A stretch of 64,000 nucleotides of DNA from Septoria linicola (Eukaryota > Ascomycota > Dothideomycetes > Mycosphaerellales > Mycosphaerellaceae). Where the stretch lies: assembly GCA_024114885.1 (NCBI GenBank), contig CP099425.1, positions 1,488,001 to 1,552,000 of the forward strand. The letters are read 5' to 3'. The translations under genes and the position numbers were made by a program. Within the stretch, counting starts at the first letter, position 1. The number at the start of each line of letters is the position of its first letter. Below the pieces are notes generated by a model, which had not been told where the DNA came from, searched no databases, and saw only the letters and a program-made list of their open reading frames with translations. Below are positions 1-11,921 of this stretch, piece by piece.

Positions 1-2170
1 GCGGCTGCTGAGATGCCATTGCGTTGGCTGTTCAGAACGACTCGGGCCGCTGCAAGAATTGGCACGATCAATTGTTATCGCGACATCAAGCAGAAAACGA
101 CAGCAGGAACAGCGGCAAAAGGCAATGCGGCTGGATTCTGTAGTTCTATCTGCGATCTGCAAGTTGGCTCCACTTCTTCCTGTGAACTCTTTCGAGCTGC
201 TTGGCTCACCGTGTGGCGTTTCCAGCTTTCGCGCGTCGTGATGCCGTCACTCAATGCCAACTCATCATCAACATACATTCGCATTCGAACATTGCCCAAT
301 ATACCGACGCGTGGATGGCAGCAGAGCGCGTTGCTAATCGATAAGCAAAAAGGTGTGAGAGATACGCGAGACCGTGTGGCACGTCAGTGGATTCTATCGA
401 GTCACCAGCATCCCGGTCAGACTCCCAATGTGGAAGCAGAGCACACGACACAGAAAAAAGCTTGGTCCGGCACTTGAAGCTCGACCTACACACCATCATG
501 CAAGCTGCCACACTCCGCGGCTAGCAGCGAAACACGTCGGATCATGCAATTGACAGCCAAAACATCGTCAGGACCGTCCTATGTCATCTCCGCGACTGGC
601 TGAGCTGGCTGAGCAACAACGCACTAGTCTCCTAGGAACTGAGACGAGGACTTTACACCTGGCCAGATCAAATATCAGCTGCCCGCACTGAGCGTTTTGC
701 TTTCATCGTACCCGCTGGATGTCTCAACAACGTCGCTGTGAGTACCATCGAAGCCTGAGCGAACATCATTCTTCCGGCCAAGACAGAGGACAATTTGACG
801 TAGGACATCCTAATGCCCGTGCGAAACCGTGCGCCACTACGTTGTTACAATCGCCTACTTGGCTTCTATTTCAAACTACTGCAACGTCTATCTATATGCC
901 GTAAGTGTACCAGAGACGCACATGGGAGATGGTCAAGCTTTGATGCTCCGATCGAGAGGGAAGCTATCCAAGATACTAACAGCGAACTACACAGCGCGAC
1001 TATGCGGAAACTATCATCGTACACGCTCTTGGTCACGGTGAACTAGCGGTGTTGACTGGCACGTAGTCGTTCATTGCAGTCATCCGTGCATGACTTCGCT
1101 TTGTCCGCACTGTGTCTGGCGTAATCAAATACAAGTTGCACTGTCTCTTGTACGCCTGGAGAGTGCCCTTTGAGCAACCGCGAGGTGAGGCCCACAACGG
1201 AACATTGGGCGGGATGGCCAAACGTTCCTCATATGCTCGTTCGCTAGTCCCACCGAGACGTACGGTAAGTCTTCGATTCGCGCTTCAGAGGCCACGCGAG
1301 GAAGCTCAGCTAAGCTCCGCATTCTACACGTGCTGATAGTGGAGAGACATGTCTTTACATCCTTCACCTGACCTTTATGCCTGAGCATACTCGATGTGCA
1401 CATAAATCCTGCACGACTTGGACTTGTGTAGCACGCTCACCGTAGCCTAGATAGTGCTGCATGTTGCCTAGTTGGAAGGTTCAACATGTCATGGCTCATG
1501 GGACCGAGATGACTCCAAAATCTTCCACGTTCTGTAGCTCCACAGTCCCTCGCCTCGGTGGCTCGGTTGAGGAGAGGAGGTTGCAATGTTCTCGACGATA
1601 TGTGGTGCTGGCCTTTTCACGATCTATGCGTCCAGCCTCTCTCAGCAGTAGAATTCACCCGCGGAAGGAGCATTAGCTTGAGTGATATGTCTTCCTCTGA
1701 CAATTGTTCGACGTGGCGTACTTGTTGGATCCGGGGCAGGCGAGATTATGGTATCGATGAAGCAACAGGGGAGGAGGAGAGCAAGCTAGAGGCCTTATAG
1801 ACTGCGACCTCTCACAAAGTGCAAGATCCTGATGAACATCGGCAGGATGAATGATCACAGGTGGCCATTAGATGTATGACGAGCAAAATCTCAGATGAAT
1901 GTGCAGATGTTGCGAGGACCATCGTATATGCCGTTCCATCTTTGTGTTTTGACCTCGACACCAACCCGTGAGACCAAATTGGACTTCACAGCTAGAGGCA
2001 AAGTCAAGGTCGTGATGGCGGCCAGTTCCCGTGGCTCTTGAAGAAAGCCCCATGTGGCTTCTGACTCCCTCGTTGTCTTCCTCGGCGATGTTTCAGCTGT
2101 ATTTACGTCAATTCCCATTAGGTTTGGCTTTTTGGCGCGAAAGATATCTTGCGCTACGCTCTGCATGACT
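1..2170. other. Gene-poor stretch, no supported gene
   Basis: Only short overlapping reading frames on both strands. None has a recognisable domain, a convincing splice structure or a coding-like composition. The longest frame (13-477, plus) is rich in R, S and T and looks like chance. It may hold the 5' or 3' flank of a gene outside the window. Confidence 0.5.
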
Positions 2171-3698
2171 CTATGATTTTAAGTTCAGTTGTCTATCTGT
2201 GACCGAGCTTGGGAACCGAGATTCGAAAAGCAAGCCCTGCACAGCATCAGGATTGTGCGTTGGTATGCGTTGGGTTGGCTGCGTTGCGAACCAGAGGGGC
2301 AACTTCTCAAGCCCAATTGTAAGGATTTCACGGGCGTCGCCAGGTTTGGCCTTGCGGTGTAAAGATTGAGCAGCAAGCTTGATGAACCACGATACTGGTT
2401 GGTCAACAGGGGTGTCTTCTGTTTGCCAGAAGTCAATCCGGTCGGCAACGATATCCTTGATGAAGTGATATGCAGCATCTGGTTGCGATCCCTGAGGATG
2501 ACTCAAGAGCAATCTGGCCGTTGCCCACAAAGACGACAGACTACCCTCGACGTGCCATGAATGGCGACTGTCCATGAATCTTTCGTATATTCCTACATTA
2601 ATGCCAGTCGTGTTATACATTGTGAGTGTTGTCGTGAGCCAATTGCCTGCAGGAGACTTTGGGATGTCCTTACTGCTTTCGCAGTCGCATACGCTGAGGA
2701 AGAAGGCGAGGCAATCATGGAGGCCAGATCGTGGCCCATCCGCCCAATTTGACAAAGACTCCAGCGCACTGATGAACACCGTCGCTCTCCACTGCTTTTG
2801 AGCTCCCTGATGTAGTTCGACAGTGTAGTCCGGCGTGTAATCAACCACGAGCCAGTCCTTTATAGCACTGCTAAGCCCCTCTTGTGCCACCAGGCAGTGA
2901 GCGAGAAGTAGAGACCAACGTCGGTCGATCTTGATGTCTACACCATCAAAAGCATTGCGTAGAAACCATAACAGTGCACGAGTCTAGACCGATGTATCAG
3001 CATGAATTCTCTCGATTAGAATGGGCGCATGGAACGTACACCGACTTTGGTAGACTTGTAATGCTCCCGCGCCTGCAACTGAGATCCTGACTTCCTTTGA
3101 ACGCGCACAATAAATGCCTAAGACATAATTTGACGAGCTCAGGATCATTGTTTTCTTGTCCCAAGGCTCTCAGGGGATCCTCTCTCAGAAATTCGGGAAG
3201 ACTCCTAACATCTGGGGCCAACGAATAGATCCAGTGAGAAGGCCTCCAAGCCGGAGAGCGTATCTTGTAATTCAGCCAATAGTCGTAGTAGTCGTGCTTT
3301 CTGCCCTTCCAATCGATTATGCACTTCCTTCCGTCACGAGGAAAACTCTTTGCTCCATCGTCCAAGGAAGACAGTTTGTGCGCTGGGTCATCAACAGTAG
3401 TCGAGGTTACTACACTATTCTTCCCACCGTTGTGATCGACGATGGTAACAATCCTGCTCTCAGCCACGCTGTCGCTTTGAATCTGCGAGAGAAAATCGGG
3501 ATATGCGCGCCAAGGTACCCGGCTAGACTGGACATGCCTGATTAAATGTCGATAACATTGGAGATGCAATTTCATTGCTGGTGGCAGATGGTATGATGGT
3601 CGGAAGAAGGAAGTGCTGAAGCCGGCAAAACAATTGTCCAAGGCTTGTGATTTCCCGAAGAAGAACATCCGTCGATATCCGCATTCTTGTACGACCAT
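2171..3698 (-). CDS. Unrecognised two-exon protein, 489 aa
   Basis: I do not recognise the family. Two long minus-strand frames (3698-3042 and 2983-2171) join across a 58-nt GT-AG intron at 2984-3041 that has a TCTAAT-like branch site. The join is phase 0 on both sides and gives 489 residues from the ATG at 3698. The second half has no early ATG, so it needs the first exon. The protein looks soluble, with no clear signal peptide or membrane span. The middle is rich in aromatic residues (a DYYDYW stretch), and the second half contains regular Leu/Trp helical segments that could be repeat-like. It is transcribed in the same direction as the HIRIP3-like gene, about 120 bp downstream of that gene's stop. 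Seen: open frames and splice signals. Inferred: one gene rather than two. Function unknown. Confidence 0.55.
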
Positions 3699-3817
3699 GC
3701 TATCGCGAGTATCGATGCGGGTGATGTTATCTGCGCTCTGCGCGCTGCTTTATACATCATATCGTTACAACATGTCACGCCGTTCATTACACTCGGTCCT
3801 GTAGCACTCTCACAGTC

Positions 3818-5101
3818 TCAATCGCTGCCATCGTCTCCGGAATCGCCAAAGTCAACAAGGCCCTTGGGCTTGCGTGTAGCAGGCTTCAACTCTTCCTCAC
3901 TGACTTGTGCGCCAGCGTCACTCTCGTCGCCGCTTCCAGCATCTTTATCCTGTCCCCACTTCTTCGCATATTCCTGTGTCGCTTCCAGCTCAGCGGCGAG
4001 CTCTCTACTTTCCTTGATGTCCTTTGCTTTCTCATTACTATATCGACCAGTCATGCCTGCTTCTTCTAGCATATCCTTCAAGTGCTTGATCTTTGCCTTC
4101 GTGGTGCTACAGTCTACCAGTTCGCGATGCCATAGCTTACGTATGCCACACTTGACAAGCCAGCCCTGTAGACGCTTCACCTCTTCCTCATCTGGTCTTA
4201 GCTCTTCACCCGCGGCTTTCCTCTTGGTTGTGGTAGCTTTTACCGTCGAGCCCTTCGCTTTGGCCTTGGGCTCGGTCGAAGCCTTTCTTCCTCGCTTCTT
4301 CTTCGGCGGCTCATCTATCAAGACTGACATGTCGCTCTCGTCATCTTCTGGAGTAGGCACTTTTCCGTTGCCATTCGACTTCTCGTCTTTTGGTGCTTCA
4401 GACAGCTCGCTCTCATCCTTGGCCAGCTCCTTTGCATTGCTTTTGGATCTGGCATCGTGGATAGGCGATGCGGGTCCAGTCGTGTCATTGTCCGATGCTT
4501 CGCTGTCCTCGACCACCTTCTCGGCTGCTTTTGTAGCCTCAGCCTTGCGCTTGGCGGGCGCCTTCTTCTGTTGCTTGAATTCTTCCTCTTCATCGCTGGC
4601 GCTCGGAGCCTTCTTCTTTGCCGCTTTGCGCTTTGCTGGTGCCTTCTCCACTGGTGTTGCCTCCGAGAAGTCACCATCGTCGTCGGGCGTTGCCTCAGCT
4701 TCCGACTCCTCGGCGTCGAGATCATCTTCCGAGTCATTCTTACGTGCCTTTTTCCGAGGCTGGGGCTTCTGCACTGGCGCCTCATCCGACTTGCGTTTCC
4801 TGCCGGCCTTTGCAGCAGGTTTTGCAGGCTTTGGCTTCGGTCTCGCCTTCTCTGGCGAGGGCTCGTCTTCATTGACCACTAGCTCAACAATCTCCTTGCT
4901 GCGCGCTTTCCACGTGTCATGCTGCTTGAAAAAACCGGCATCGAGTCCGAGTTCCTGCTCAGCAGCATCACGCGCCTTATTGGTGGTAACATGGCCGGTG
5001 CTGATTATCTTTCGTGTCACCCGTTTCAAGCATTGCTCAATCTGGTCATCGGCTGGCAGTGCAGCTGCATTCGACAGCTCGTCGGAATCGGAATCGGACA
5101 T
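3818..5101 (-). CDS. HIRIP3/CHZ-like histone chaperone with DEK-C-like N-terminus
   Basis: Single-exon gene of 427 aa. Residues about 15-75 form a helical DEK-C-like region (IEQCLKRVTRKIISTGHVT). Residues about 80-300 are a long Lys/Glu/Ser-rich disordered stretch with several basic nuclear-localisation-like runs. Residues 308-375 carry the conserved C-terminal block of HIRA-interacting protein 3 (RLQGWLVKCGIRKLW, then LKDMLEEAGMTGRYS). HIRIP3 proteins bind H2A-H2B and HIRA, so a nuclear histone chaperone or chromatin role is likely. Fungal orthologues are usually annotated only as 'transcriptional regulator'. The tail is acidic (DFGDSGDDGSD), as is common in histone chaperones. It is divergent from TPS1 across about 1.07 kb. 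The family call comes from remembered similarity of the C-terminal block. Confidence 0.75.
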   Translation of the reverse strand: MSDSDSDELSNAAALPADDQIEQCLKRVTRKIISTGHVTTNKARDAAEQELGLDAGFFKQHDTWKARSKEIVELVVNEDEPSPEKARPKPKPAKPAAKAGRKRKSDEAPVQKPQPRKKARKNDSEDDLDAEESEAEATPDDDGDFSEATPVEKAPAKRKAAKKKAPSASDEEEEFKQQKKAPAKRKAEATKAAEKVVEDSEASDNDTTGPASPIHDARSKSNAKELAKDESELSEAPKDEKSNGNGKVPTPEDDESDMSVLIDEPPKKKRGRKASTEPKAKAKGSTVKATTTKRKAAGEELRPDEEEVKRLQGWLVKCGIRKLWHRELVDCSTTKAKIKHLKDMLEEAGMTGRYSNEKAKDIKESRELAAELEATQEYAKKWGQDKDAGSGDESDAGAQVSEEELKPATRKPKGLVDFGDSGDDGSD

Positions 5102-6173
5102 GTTGGCGTGCTCTACGATGTACTAGATTGCTCAATGTCTGTCGAGGAAGACGCGACTGTTGACGTGTTGCAATGCCGCTGCAGTCACTAACTAGCGCGT
5201 TTCGGCGACGCTGCACCGGCAAAACTCAAAAAGTGAGCCTCCTCACCGCACGAGCCGTGTTGGTGAAAGCTAACTTAACTGCATGTGAAGCTATTTTGTG
5301 CTCCAGACTAGCTCAGTGATTTCCATGTGATGTTACTTGCTCGTGTCGTGGCATCATTCTGCGTTGTTCCCTTTCCAGCTTCATCGTCACACGCAATCCA
5401 CGTTTTCGTCGGCATGAGCGTGGAGTGACGTATCGCGGTCCCTGCACGCAGAATCGAAACGGCCTTGGAATTCTCTAGAACGCAATATCACCAGCAACTC
5501 GTCCACTCACCACGCAGAAGTGATCAGACAGCAGACGATCATCACGGCACATCGGCTCAAAAGCGATCTGTCTGTTTCCTGCGACTTCACTTACTGCTTA
5601 AACATCAACACCAGAATTGGCATTTGCAAGAGCTCCGCTTCACGGCAAGAACCTTTGAAACCGAACCAGTCCTTGGCCAAACGAAGCAACAACAGCCATC
5701 CGCTGTCAGTCAGACACAGCCATCAACATCACGGGCTGTGATATCACTCAACTCACCGGACGCGTGCTGCTCGAGACAGGACCGACCACTCAAAATTGCA
5801 ACGCTCGAAACGTTGGCCAGAAACGCACCATCGTTCTTCGTAGCACCGCACAAGCAGCCTCGCTTCAGTTCCTGCTTCATCACCACTTGCACGACGCGCC
5901 TTCCGAAATCAGCCGCAGACCTTCTTCTTGGTCCTATTCATTTCTGTAAGTCTACCTTCCGATCCTTTTCATATCATAGCGGCCGCTGTCATGAACACAC
6001 CTACTTCAACAGGCCGGCGCCAGAGTCTACAAAAGACTGCCCTCATGAATGCCACTACCTCGAATCCGGCTCTGAAAGGTGGCAATCTTTCCAATACCGC
6101 TGTTCCCCGTCTCTTGGAAGTAAGACATACAGAAAGCTAACAGGTTGCAACAGGAGACCTCGACTCCGCCAAA
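5102..6173. promoter_or_regulatory. Divergent intergenic region and long TPS1 leader
   Basis: About 1.07 kb between the HIRIP3-like gene (minus) and TPS1 (plus), so it probably holds both promoters. The half next to TPS1 is C/A-rich and stays open over long frames without an ATG, as fungal 5' leaders often do. It contains an upstream ATG frame at 5991-6140 (49 codons) that stops 34 nt before the TPS1 ATG. There is a possible leader intron donor (GTAAGT) near 5946. Confidence 0.5.
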
Positions 6174-7933
6174 ATGCCTAGCTTCGACGAAAGCCCGTCT
6201 CCTAAGGGTAGACTCTTGCTTGTCTCGAATCGCTTGCCTATCACCATCAAGCGTTCAGATGAGGGCCACTACGATTTCTCCATGTCTTCGGGCGGTCTGG
6301 TAGCTGGTCTATCAGGTCTGTCGAAGACGACCAAGTTTCAGTGGTATGGCTGGCCCGGCGTCCAATTACCCGAAAACGAGATTGGCCATGTCAAGCAACG
6401 CTTGCTGGACGAGTTTAGTGCTGTCCCCATCTTCATGGATGATGAGCTGTCCGATCGCCACTACAATGGCTTCTCCAACAGCATTCTTTGGCCACTCTTC
6501 CACTACCACCCTGGTGAGATCACTTTTGACGAATCTGCGTGGGATGGATATGTCGAAGCAAATCGTATCTTCGCCAAGGAGATCGCAAAGGACGTCCAAG
6601 ATAACGACTTGGTCTGGGTACACGATTACCATCTGATGCTTCTCCCTGCAATGCTGCGTGAAGAGATCAACAAGGAAGGACCCAACAAGAAGAAGAACGT
6701 CAAGTTCGGCTTCTTCCTTCACACGCCGTTCCCATCTTCAGAGATCTACCGTATCCTGCCTGTACGGAACGAAATCCTTCAAGGTGTGCTCCACTGCGAC
6801 CTTATCGGCTTCCACACCTACGATTATGCTCGGCATTTCCTCTCCTGCTGCGCTCGTATTCTCGGACTTGCCACCACGCCTAATGGAGTCGAGTTCCAAG
6901 GCAAGCTCATCACTGTTGGCGCCTTCCCCATCGGCATCGACCCAGACAAATTTGTGCAAGGCCTTCAGAAGGACAATGTGATCCGCCGAGTGGAGACCTT
7001 GAAGAAGAAGTTTGACGGTGTCAAGATCATCGTTGGAGTCGATCGCCTCGACTATATCAAAGGTGTGCCGCAAAAGCTTCACGCACTCGAGGTCTTCCTT
7101 ACCGAGCATCCCGAGTGGATTGGCAAGGTCGTACTTGTGCAGGTCGCCGTGCCTTCACGACAGGACGTGGAAGAGTACCAAAATCTTCGCGCTGTGGTCA
7201 ATGAGCTCGTCGGACGAATCAATGGCAAATTCGGCACCATCGAGTTCATGCCAATCCATTTCATGCACAAGTCAGTTAGCTTCGACGAGCTCACTGCACT
7301 CTACTCCATCAGCGACGTATGTCTTGTGAGCTCGACCCGAGACGGCATGAACTTGGTCTCCTACGAGTACATTGCCTGTCAGCAGGAGCGACACGGATCG
7401 TTGATTCTGTCAGAATTTACTGGCGCTGCGCAGAGCCTCAACGGTGCCCTGGTCGTCAACCCGTGGAATACCGAAGAGCTAGCAGACTCGATTCACGATG
7501 CAGTGACCATGGGCGAAGAACAGCGCACCATGAACTATCAGAAGCTGGCAAAGTATGTCAACAAGTATACTTCAGCTTGGTGGGGCGAGAGCTTCGTGAC
7601 AGAGCTTACTCGCATCTCTGAGCAAGCCGAGAAGAAGCTCAGAATGCGTGGCTCCATCTCAGAGGAGGCTGACGGATTGTCCAAGCACGATCATCAGTCT
7701 GGAGACAAGGACTCTAGTCGACCTGCGAACGCAGATGCCACTGGCAACAGCCAAGTGGTGGAAGCGAACGATAAGGAGACTAAGTAAGAATCCTCTTCCA
7801 GTGCTGGCCCTTGGATATGAATACCCGTGTGCCAAGACTATGACTAACATTCTGATGCAACAGGGAAGAAGATGATGACGAGGAGGGACTCGTTCTCCGA
7901 GTGAAGTCGAGGAGTGACTCACTTCGACGATAG
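6174..7933 (+). CDS. TPS1: Alpha,alpha-trehalose-phosphate synthase (UDP-forming)
   Basis: GT20 enzyme that makes trehalose-6-phosphate from UDP-glucose and glucose-6-phosphate. It is cytosolic, and its product feeds trehalose synthesis and regulates glycolysis. Two exons (6174-7783 and 7864-7933) joined over an 80-nt intron with a GACTAAC branch site give 559 aa; without splicing a stop follows at once at 7785. Visible family signatures are the N-terminal substrate loop (RLLLVSNRLPITIKR, about residues 13-27, followed by SSGGLVAGL), the acceptor-site HDYHLMLLPAML (about 149-160), the phosphate/UDP-site DRLDYIKG (about 290-297) and the DGMNLVSYEY donor loop (about 390). The extra C-terminus after residue about 485 is polar and acidic and ends LRVKSRSDSLRR, outside the catalytic fold. 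The length fits fungal Tps1 without a phosphatase domain. It converges with the ENA pump gene. Confidence 0.96.
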
Positions 7934-8367
7934 ATGCTAAGCTTAGACGAGGAACGAGGACGTGTGCACCATAAGAGGCTTTCTGGCATCAGCGAAGGAG
8001 TTGGCGTTCCTGGCAAGATGGACATAGAAGGGACATACAGTCTGCAGAAGACATGGCTTCTATAGAATTGACTAAAGGCCTTATGAATCATGAGTGCGCT
8101 GTGTCTTGTCATGAGTACCTCGCGAGCAGTCTTTGTAGTAGGTGGTAGACAAGATCTCCATCACTCGGCGGAGTCGACAGCATTTTAGCGGAGTCACAAA
8201 GCCTGAGCCTCAACATGACGTACTCCGCATAGTATCAATTCGCAAGTAGGGAAAGCCCACAGACAGTTCACAAGGTGCAGCAATCATTCCGGTCTTGTGT
8301 GGACCAAGTGCACAACATGAAGTGGTCAAAATGTATATGATCATCTACCCAAGGTTAGACTTGAAAC
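7934..8367. other. Convergent 3' intergenic region
   Basis: About 430 bp between the converging 3' ends of TPS1 and the ENA pump gene. It presumably carries both polyadenylation regions. No gene or clear repeat was seen. Confidence 0.6.
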
Positions 8368-11300
8368 CTACTTACTCCCCTTCTCATCGCCCGAAACATC
8401 TCCAGACCCACTCTTCTCCTCTCCCCTCTCCGGATCGCTCACGTCGCCCTCCTCGTCAAAAGCATCCTCTTTACGCCCTTGCTTCGCGGCAGCTCTTCTA
8501 AAGTAAACTCGCTTAGCCCACTTCCACGCCTCAATCCCCAAGAAGAACAGAAGCGCTGAAATGAACACGATCCCCCACTCCCATGTAATCCCCTCGTGCT
8601 TGAAGACAACGCGATTGATGACTGGGATGTAGAGTGTTGGAAAGATGGTGACGAATCCGACCATGATGGCCCAGAAGAGGAATTTGTTGCGGCGGACGTC
8701 GTACCACCTGCGCAAATCGTATTAGCCAACAATTCCATCGCCAGCATTCTCTCAAAGGTGAAGGATCAGGGAAAACTCACCACTGCGTGAAGTACTTCTT
8801 ACTCCCCGGCTGCATCCTGAAAAAGCTCCTCCGCATATCAACCAGCTCCCAGGCGAGAAACAATGCAAACCACGTCAAACACGCAAAACAAGTCGCCCGT
8901 CCTCGGAACACGGTATCGCAGCGATCAGAGTAAGCATCATTGCAGTTCTCGCCCAAATCGCCATCACCAAAGCCAAAGACCACAAGCGTGAAGGCTCCGA
9001 GACAGAGTGTTGCGACCCAGAGACCGTAGACCACCATATCGATCATGATTTCCAACGTGAAGACTCCGCGTTTCAGGGACTGTGGAGGTCGACTCATGAT
9101 TCCGGGGACTGCTCGTTCGAATCCAAGACCCATGTCCGGCATCCCCGACGTAATCATGATCACCCAGATGATCTCAACCGGAGCGAGCGGGAAGACTGAC
9201 AGTCCACGAGAGTCCTTGAACGCAAGACCGATGAGGAGTGTGCATGCTTGCGCAATGTTCTCGGCGAGGAGGTGGAGGATGAATTTTTGGATATTGTCGA
9301 ACATGCGGCGGCCTTCTTCGATGGCGTTGACGATGGAGGCGAAGTTGTCGTCGGTGAGGACGATGTCGGAGGCGTCTTTGGCTACGTCTGAGCCGGCTTG
9401 TCCCATGGCGATTCCGACGTCTGCGCGTTTGAGAGAGGGAGAGTCGTTTACGCCATCACCAGTCTGTGCAATACAATTAGCGATCTGACGCGAGGTGATT
9501 TGGGGGCGAGAAGAGGACGACGTACCATGGCAGCGAACTTCTTTCTGCGATGCAGCGCCTCGATCATTCTGACTTTCGTGCTCGGCGCACACCTTGCCAC
9601 TACAAGCGGGAGTTGTGGCAGCTGATCAATTTCGTTGTCAGACAGCTTATCGAACGCGCTTGCGGTCATGACGAGCGCCTGAGCAACATCCTTGGGCATT
9701 TCGCCCATCTTCTTTCTCGAAGGCAGGATACCGACTTCAATTGCAATCGCCCGCGCAGTTTCGGGATGATCTCCAGTCAACATGTGCACCTCAATGCCCG
9801 CTTTGCGACATTCTCTCACAGCGCCTGCAGATTCGGCTCGAGGCGGATCGTAGATTCCCACAATACCGCGGAAGGTGAGGGATACTTCGATCTCACTGCG
9901 GTCAATTTCCTTTTCATAGTCGATGTTCTCGGTAGGTGCAAGGCGACTGGCCAGAGCAAGGACACGCAAACCAAGACCAGCAAACTCCTCCATCTTGTCT
10001 AAGATCTTTTGGCGGTCGTCGTCGGTCATCTCAGTGGCGTCCTGGTCACGGCCAGCGGATTCGGGATAAAAGTGGGAGCAGTTCTGCAAGACTCTTTCGA
10101 CGGCTCCCTTGGTGAAGACGTGCTTCTTCTTGGTTTTAGCATCCTCGAGAATGACTGACATCTTCTTCACGTCAGAGTCGAAAGGAAATTCGAGAAGTGT
10201 GTTCCATGCTGCTGAGTCGCCTGTGGTCATCTTTGTCCTGTTCCAGCCAAATCGTGATGCAAAGACATTAATGGCAATCTCGGTAGGATCTCCTCTAGCG
10301 TGCCATTGATCGTCTTCTTTACTTTTCGTTACGTGCGACAGGTTGGCGAGTGAAGCAACATCGAGGAAGGATTTTAGATGAGGTGAGTCGTTGACGAGTT
10401 CCTCAGGCTGGACTTTAGAGCCTTTCTCTGTCTCTGGACCGTCGAGTGTCACATCTCCCAGTTCCGGGTTGAATGGTTCTCCAGATTCGCCGACAGAATA
10501 TGTGCCAGAAGCAGGTATGTAAACTTTCTTCGCGATCATCTTGCCTTGCGTTAATGTGCCTGCATCTTCGTTAGCTTGCGCCGGTCACTACGGAAACCAG
10601 AACGCACCCGTCTTGTCAGAGCAGATATCTGTGACCGCTCCGAGGGCCTCCAGTGACTTGAGATTGCGAACGATAACGTGTCTTTCGACCATGCGCTTGG
10701 TGCCCGCGGCCATCGTGATCGTTAGGACAACGACCAGTGAGGCTGGAATCATACTCAGACCTGTCGCGACGGCGTAGATAATAACCTCCTGTTCGCTTGA
10801 GAAACTGTTGGCTGCCAGAACGATAATCGCGCAGACAACGGCAATAAAAAAGAGTAATACTGCGAGTCGCGAGAGCTTTTTCTGTAAAGGTGTGCCAACA
10901 TTGACACCAAGAAATCGACCGATCGCGTCGGTAGTCGTGAGACTCCATGCCTGGGCGTATCGATGCGGACCAGCTTTGCCTTGGTCATTTCTCTTTACTG
11001 GACGGACCTAGGATATGTTAGCGTGTCAACGGTGGGAAGTGGTAATATCGCACGACGAACCTTGTCGCTGGTCGCACGAAGTGCTGCTGCAATTGAGCCA
11101 ATCTCGGTGTGTAGCCCGGTCGCGAAGACAACACCACGAGCTCTTCCCTTAGTCACCGTCGATGAACTGTATGCAATGTTCAATCTGTCTCCTGGGCCGG
11201 TATCGTCCTCGAATGTCTGATTTGGCTCCTTGTGTACTGGTAGCGATTCACCGGTAAGTAAGGCTTCATCGGTTTCAAAATTGACCGCTTCGATGAGTCT

Positions 11301-11921
11301 ACGCCATCATCAGTACTGCGATCATCCAATGTGACTGTATACCACGTACCTGACGTCGGCTGGAACAGTATCTCCAGTCTTGAGCTCCACCATGTCGCCA
11401 GGAACGATGTCGATTGTAGGGACGGTGATGTTCTCGCTGTCTCGAATTGCGCTGGCTGTTGGACTACTCAAACTTTTCAAAGATGCCATTGTTTTTTCTG
11501 CATTGAACTCCTGCCAGAAACCAACGACAATATTGAGAACGATCACTGCCGTGATAACGCCTCCTTCGATGTATGAGCCAATGCCAAAACTGACAGCCAT
11601 GGCCATGATGAGCACCTATTTACCAGTGGATCAGCTGTCACACCGCAATGATATGATCAGTGGAACGCATACTAGAGTCATTGCATTGGCAACCTGTCGG
11701 AGGAGGATCTTCCCAGGCTGAACACCAGGCCCATCTCCGAGTTCGTTCTTGCCATAGGTATCCAGTCGCTGCTTCGCTTCTGTTGCGGTCAACCCTGTGT
11801 CTTGATGCGCACCAAGCTCTTCAACAACGCCGTCGAATGTTAAAGCATGAGCAGCCTTCGAGAGTGGCTTGTTGCCGTGGCTTGAGCGCATGCCCTCGCC
11901 TTGGGATTCATCCTTTCCCAT
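8368..11921 (-). CDS. ENA1: P-type Na+/Li+(K+)-exporting ATPase, ENA (IID) class
   Basis: Plasma-membrane pump that exports sodium (often also lithium and potassium) at the cost of ATP; central to salt and alkaline tolerance. I resolve seven exons: 11673-11921, 11350-11615, 11061-11298, 10608-11007, 9526-10559, 8781-9463 and 8368-8707. The six introns are 48-73 nt, and together the exons give 1069 aa, the usual ENA length. The order is typical: N-terminal cation-ATPase domain, paired membrane helices, TGES actuator loop, phosphorylation motif DKTGTLT with Asp382 (an intron falls inside this motif), the hinge TGDGVNDSPSLK (about 730-741) and C-terminal membrane helices. The tail is polar (GDVSGDEKGSK). 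ENA rather than SERCA/PMR is chosen because of overall resemblance to fungal Ena proteins. Subclass specificity (Na versus K) cannot be read from sequence alone. Confidence 0.93.

Noticed and set aside
3687..5126. 479-codon plus frame opposite the HIRIP3-like gene
   Set aside because: Ser/Leu/Phe-rich mirror of a Lys/Glu/Ser-rich coding strand; the minus-strand protein has conserved blocks.
5300..5370. tRNA-like A-box (TAGCTCAGTG)
   Set aside because: No B-box GGTTCGANTCC at the right distance and no cloverleaf pairing seen.
5465..6181. Long open plus frame (238 codons) before and across the TPS1 start
   Set aside because: It begins with TTG, not ATG, has no domain and lies in the TPS1 leader; it is an ATG-free open stretch rather than a gene.
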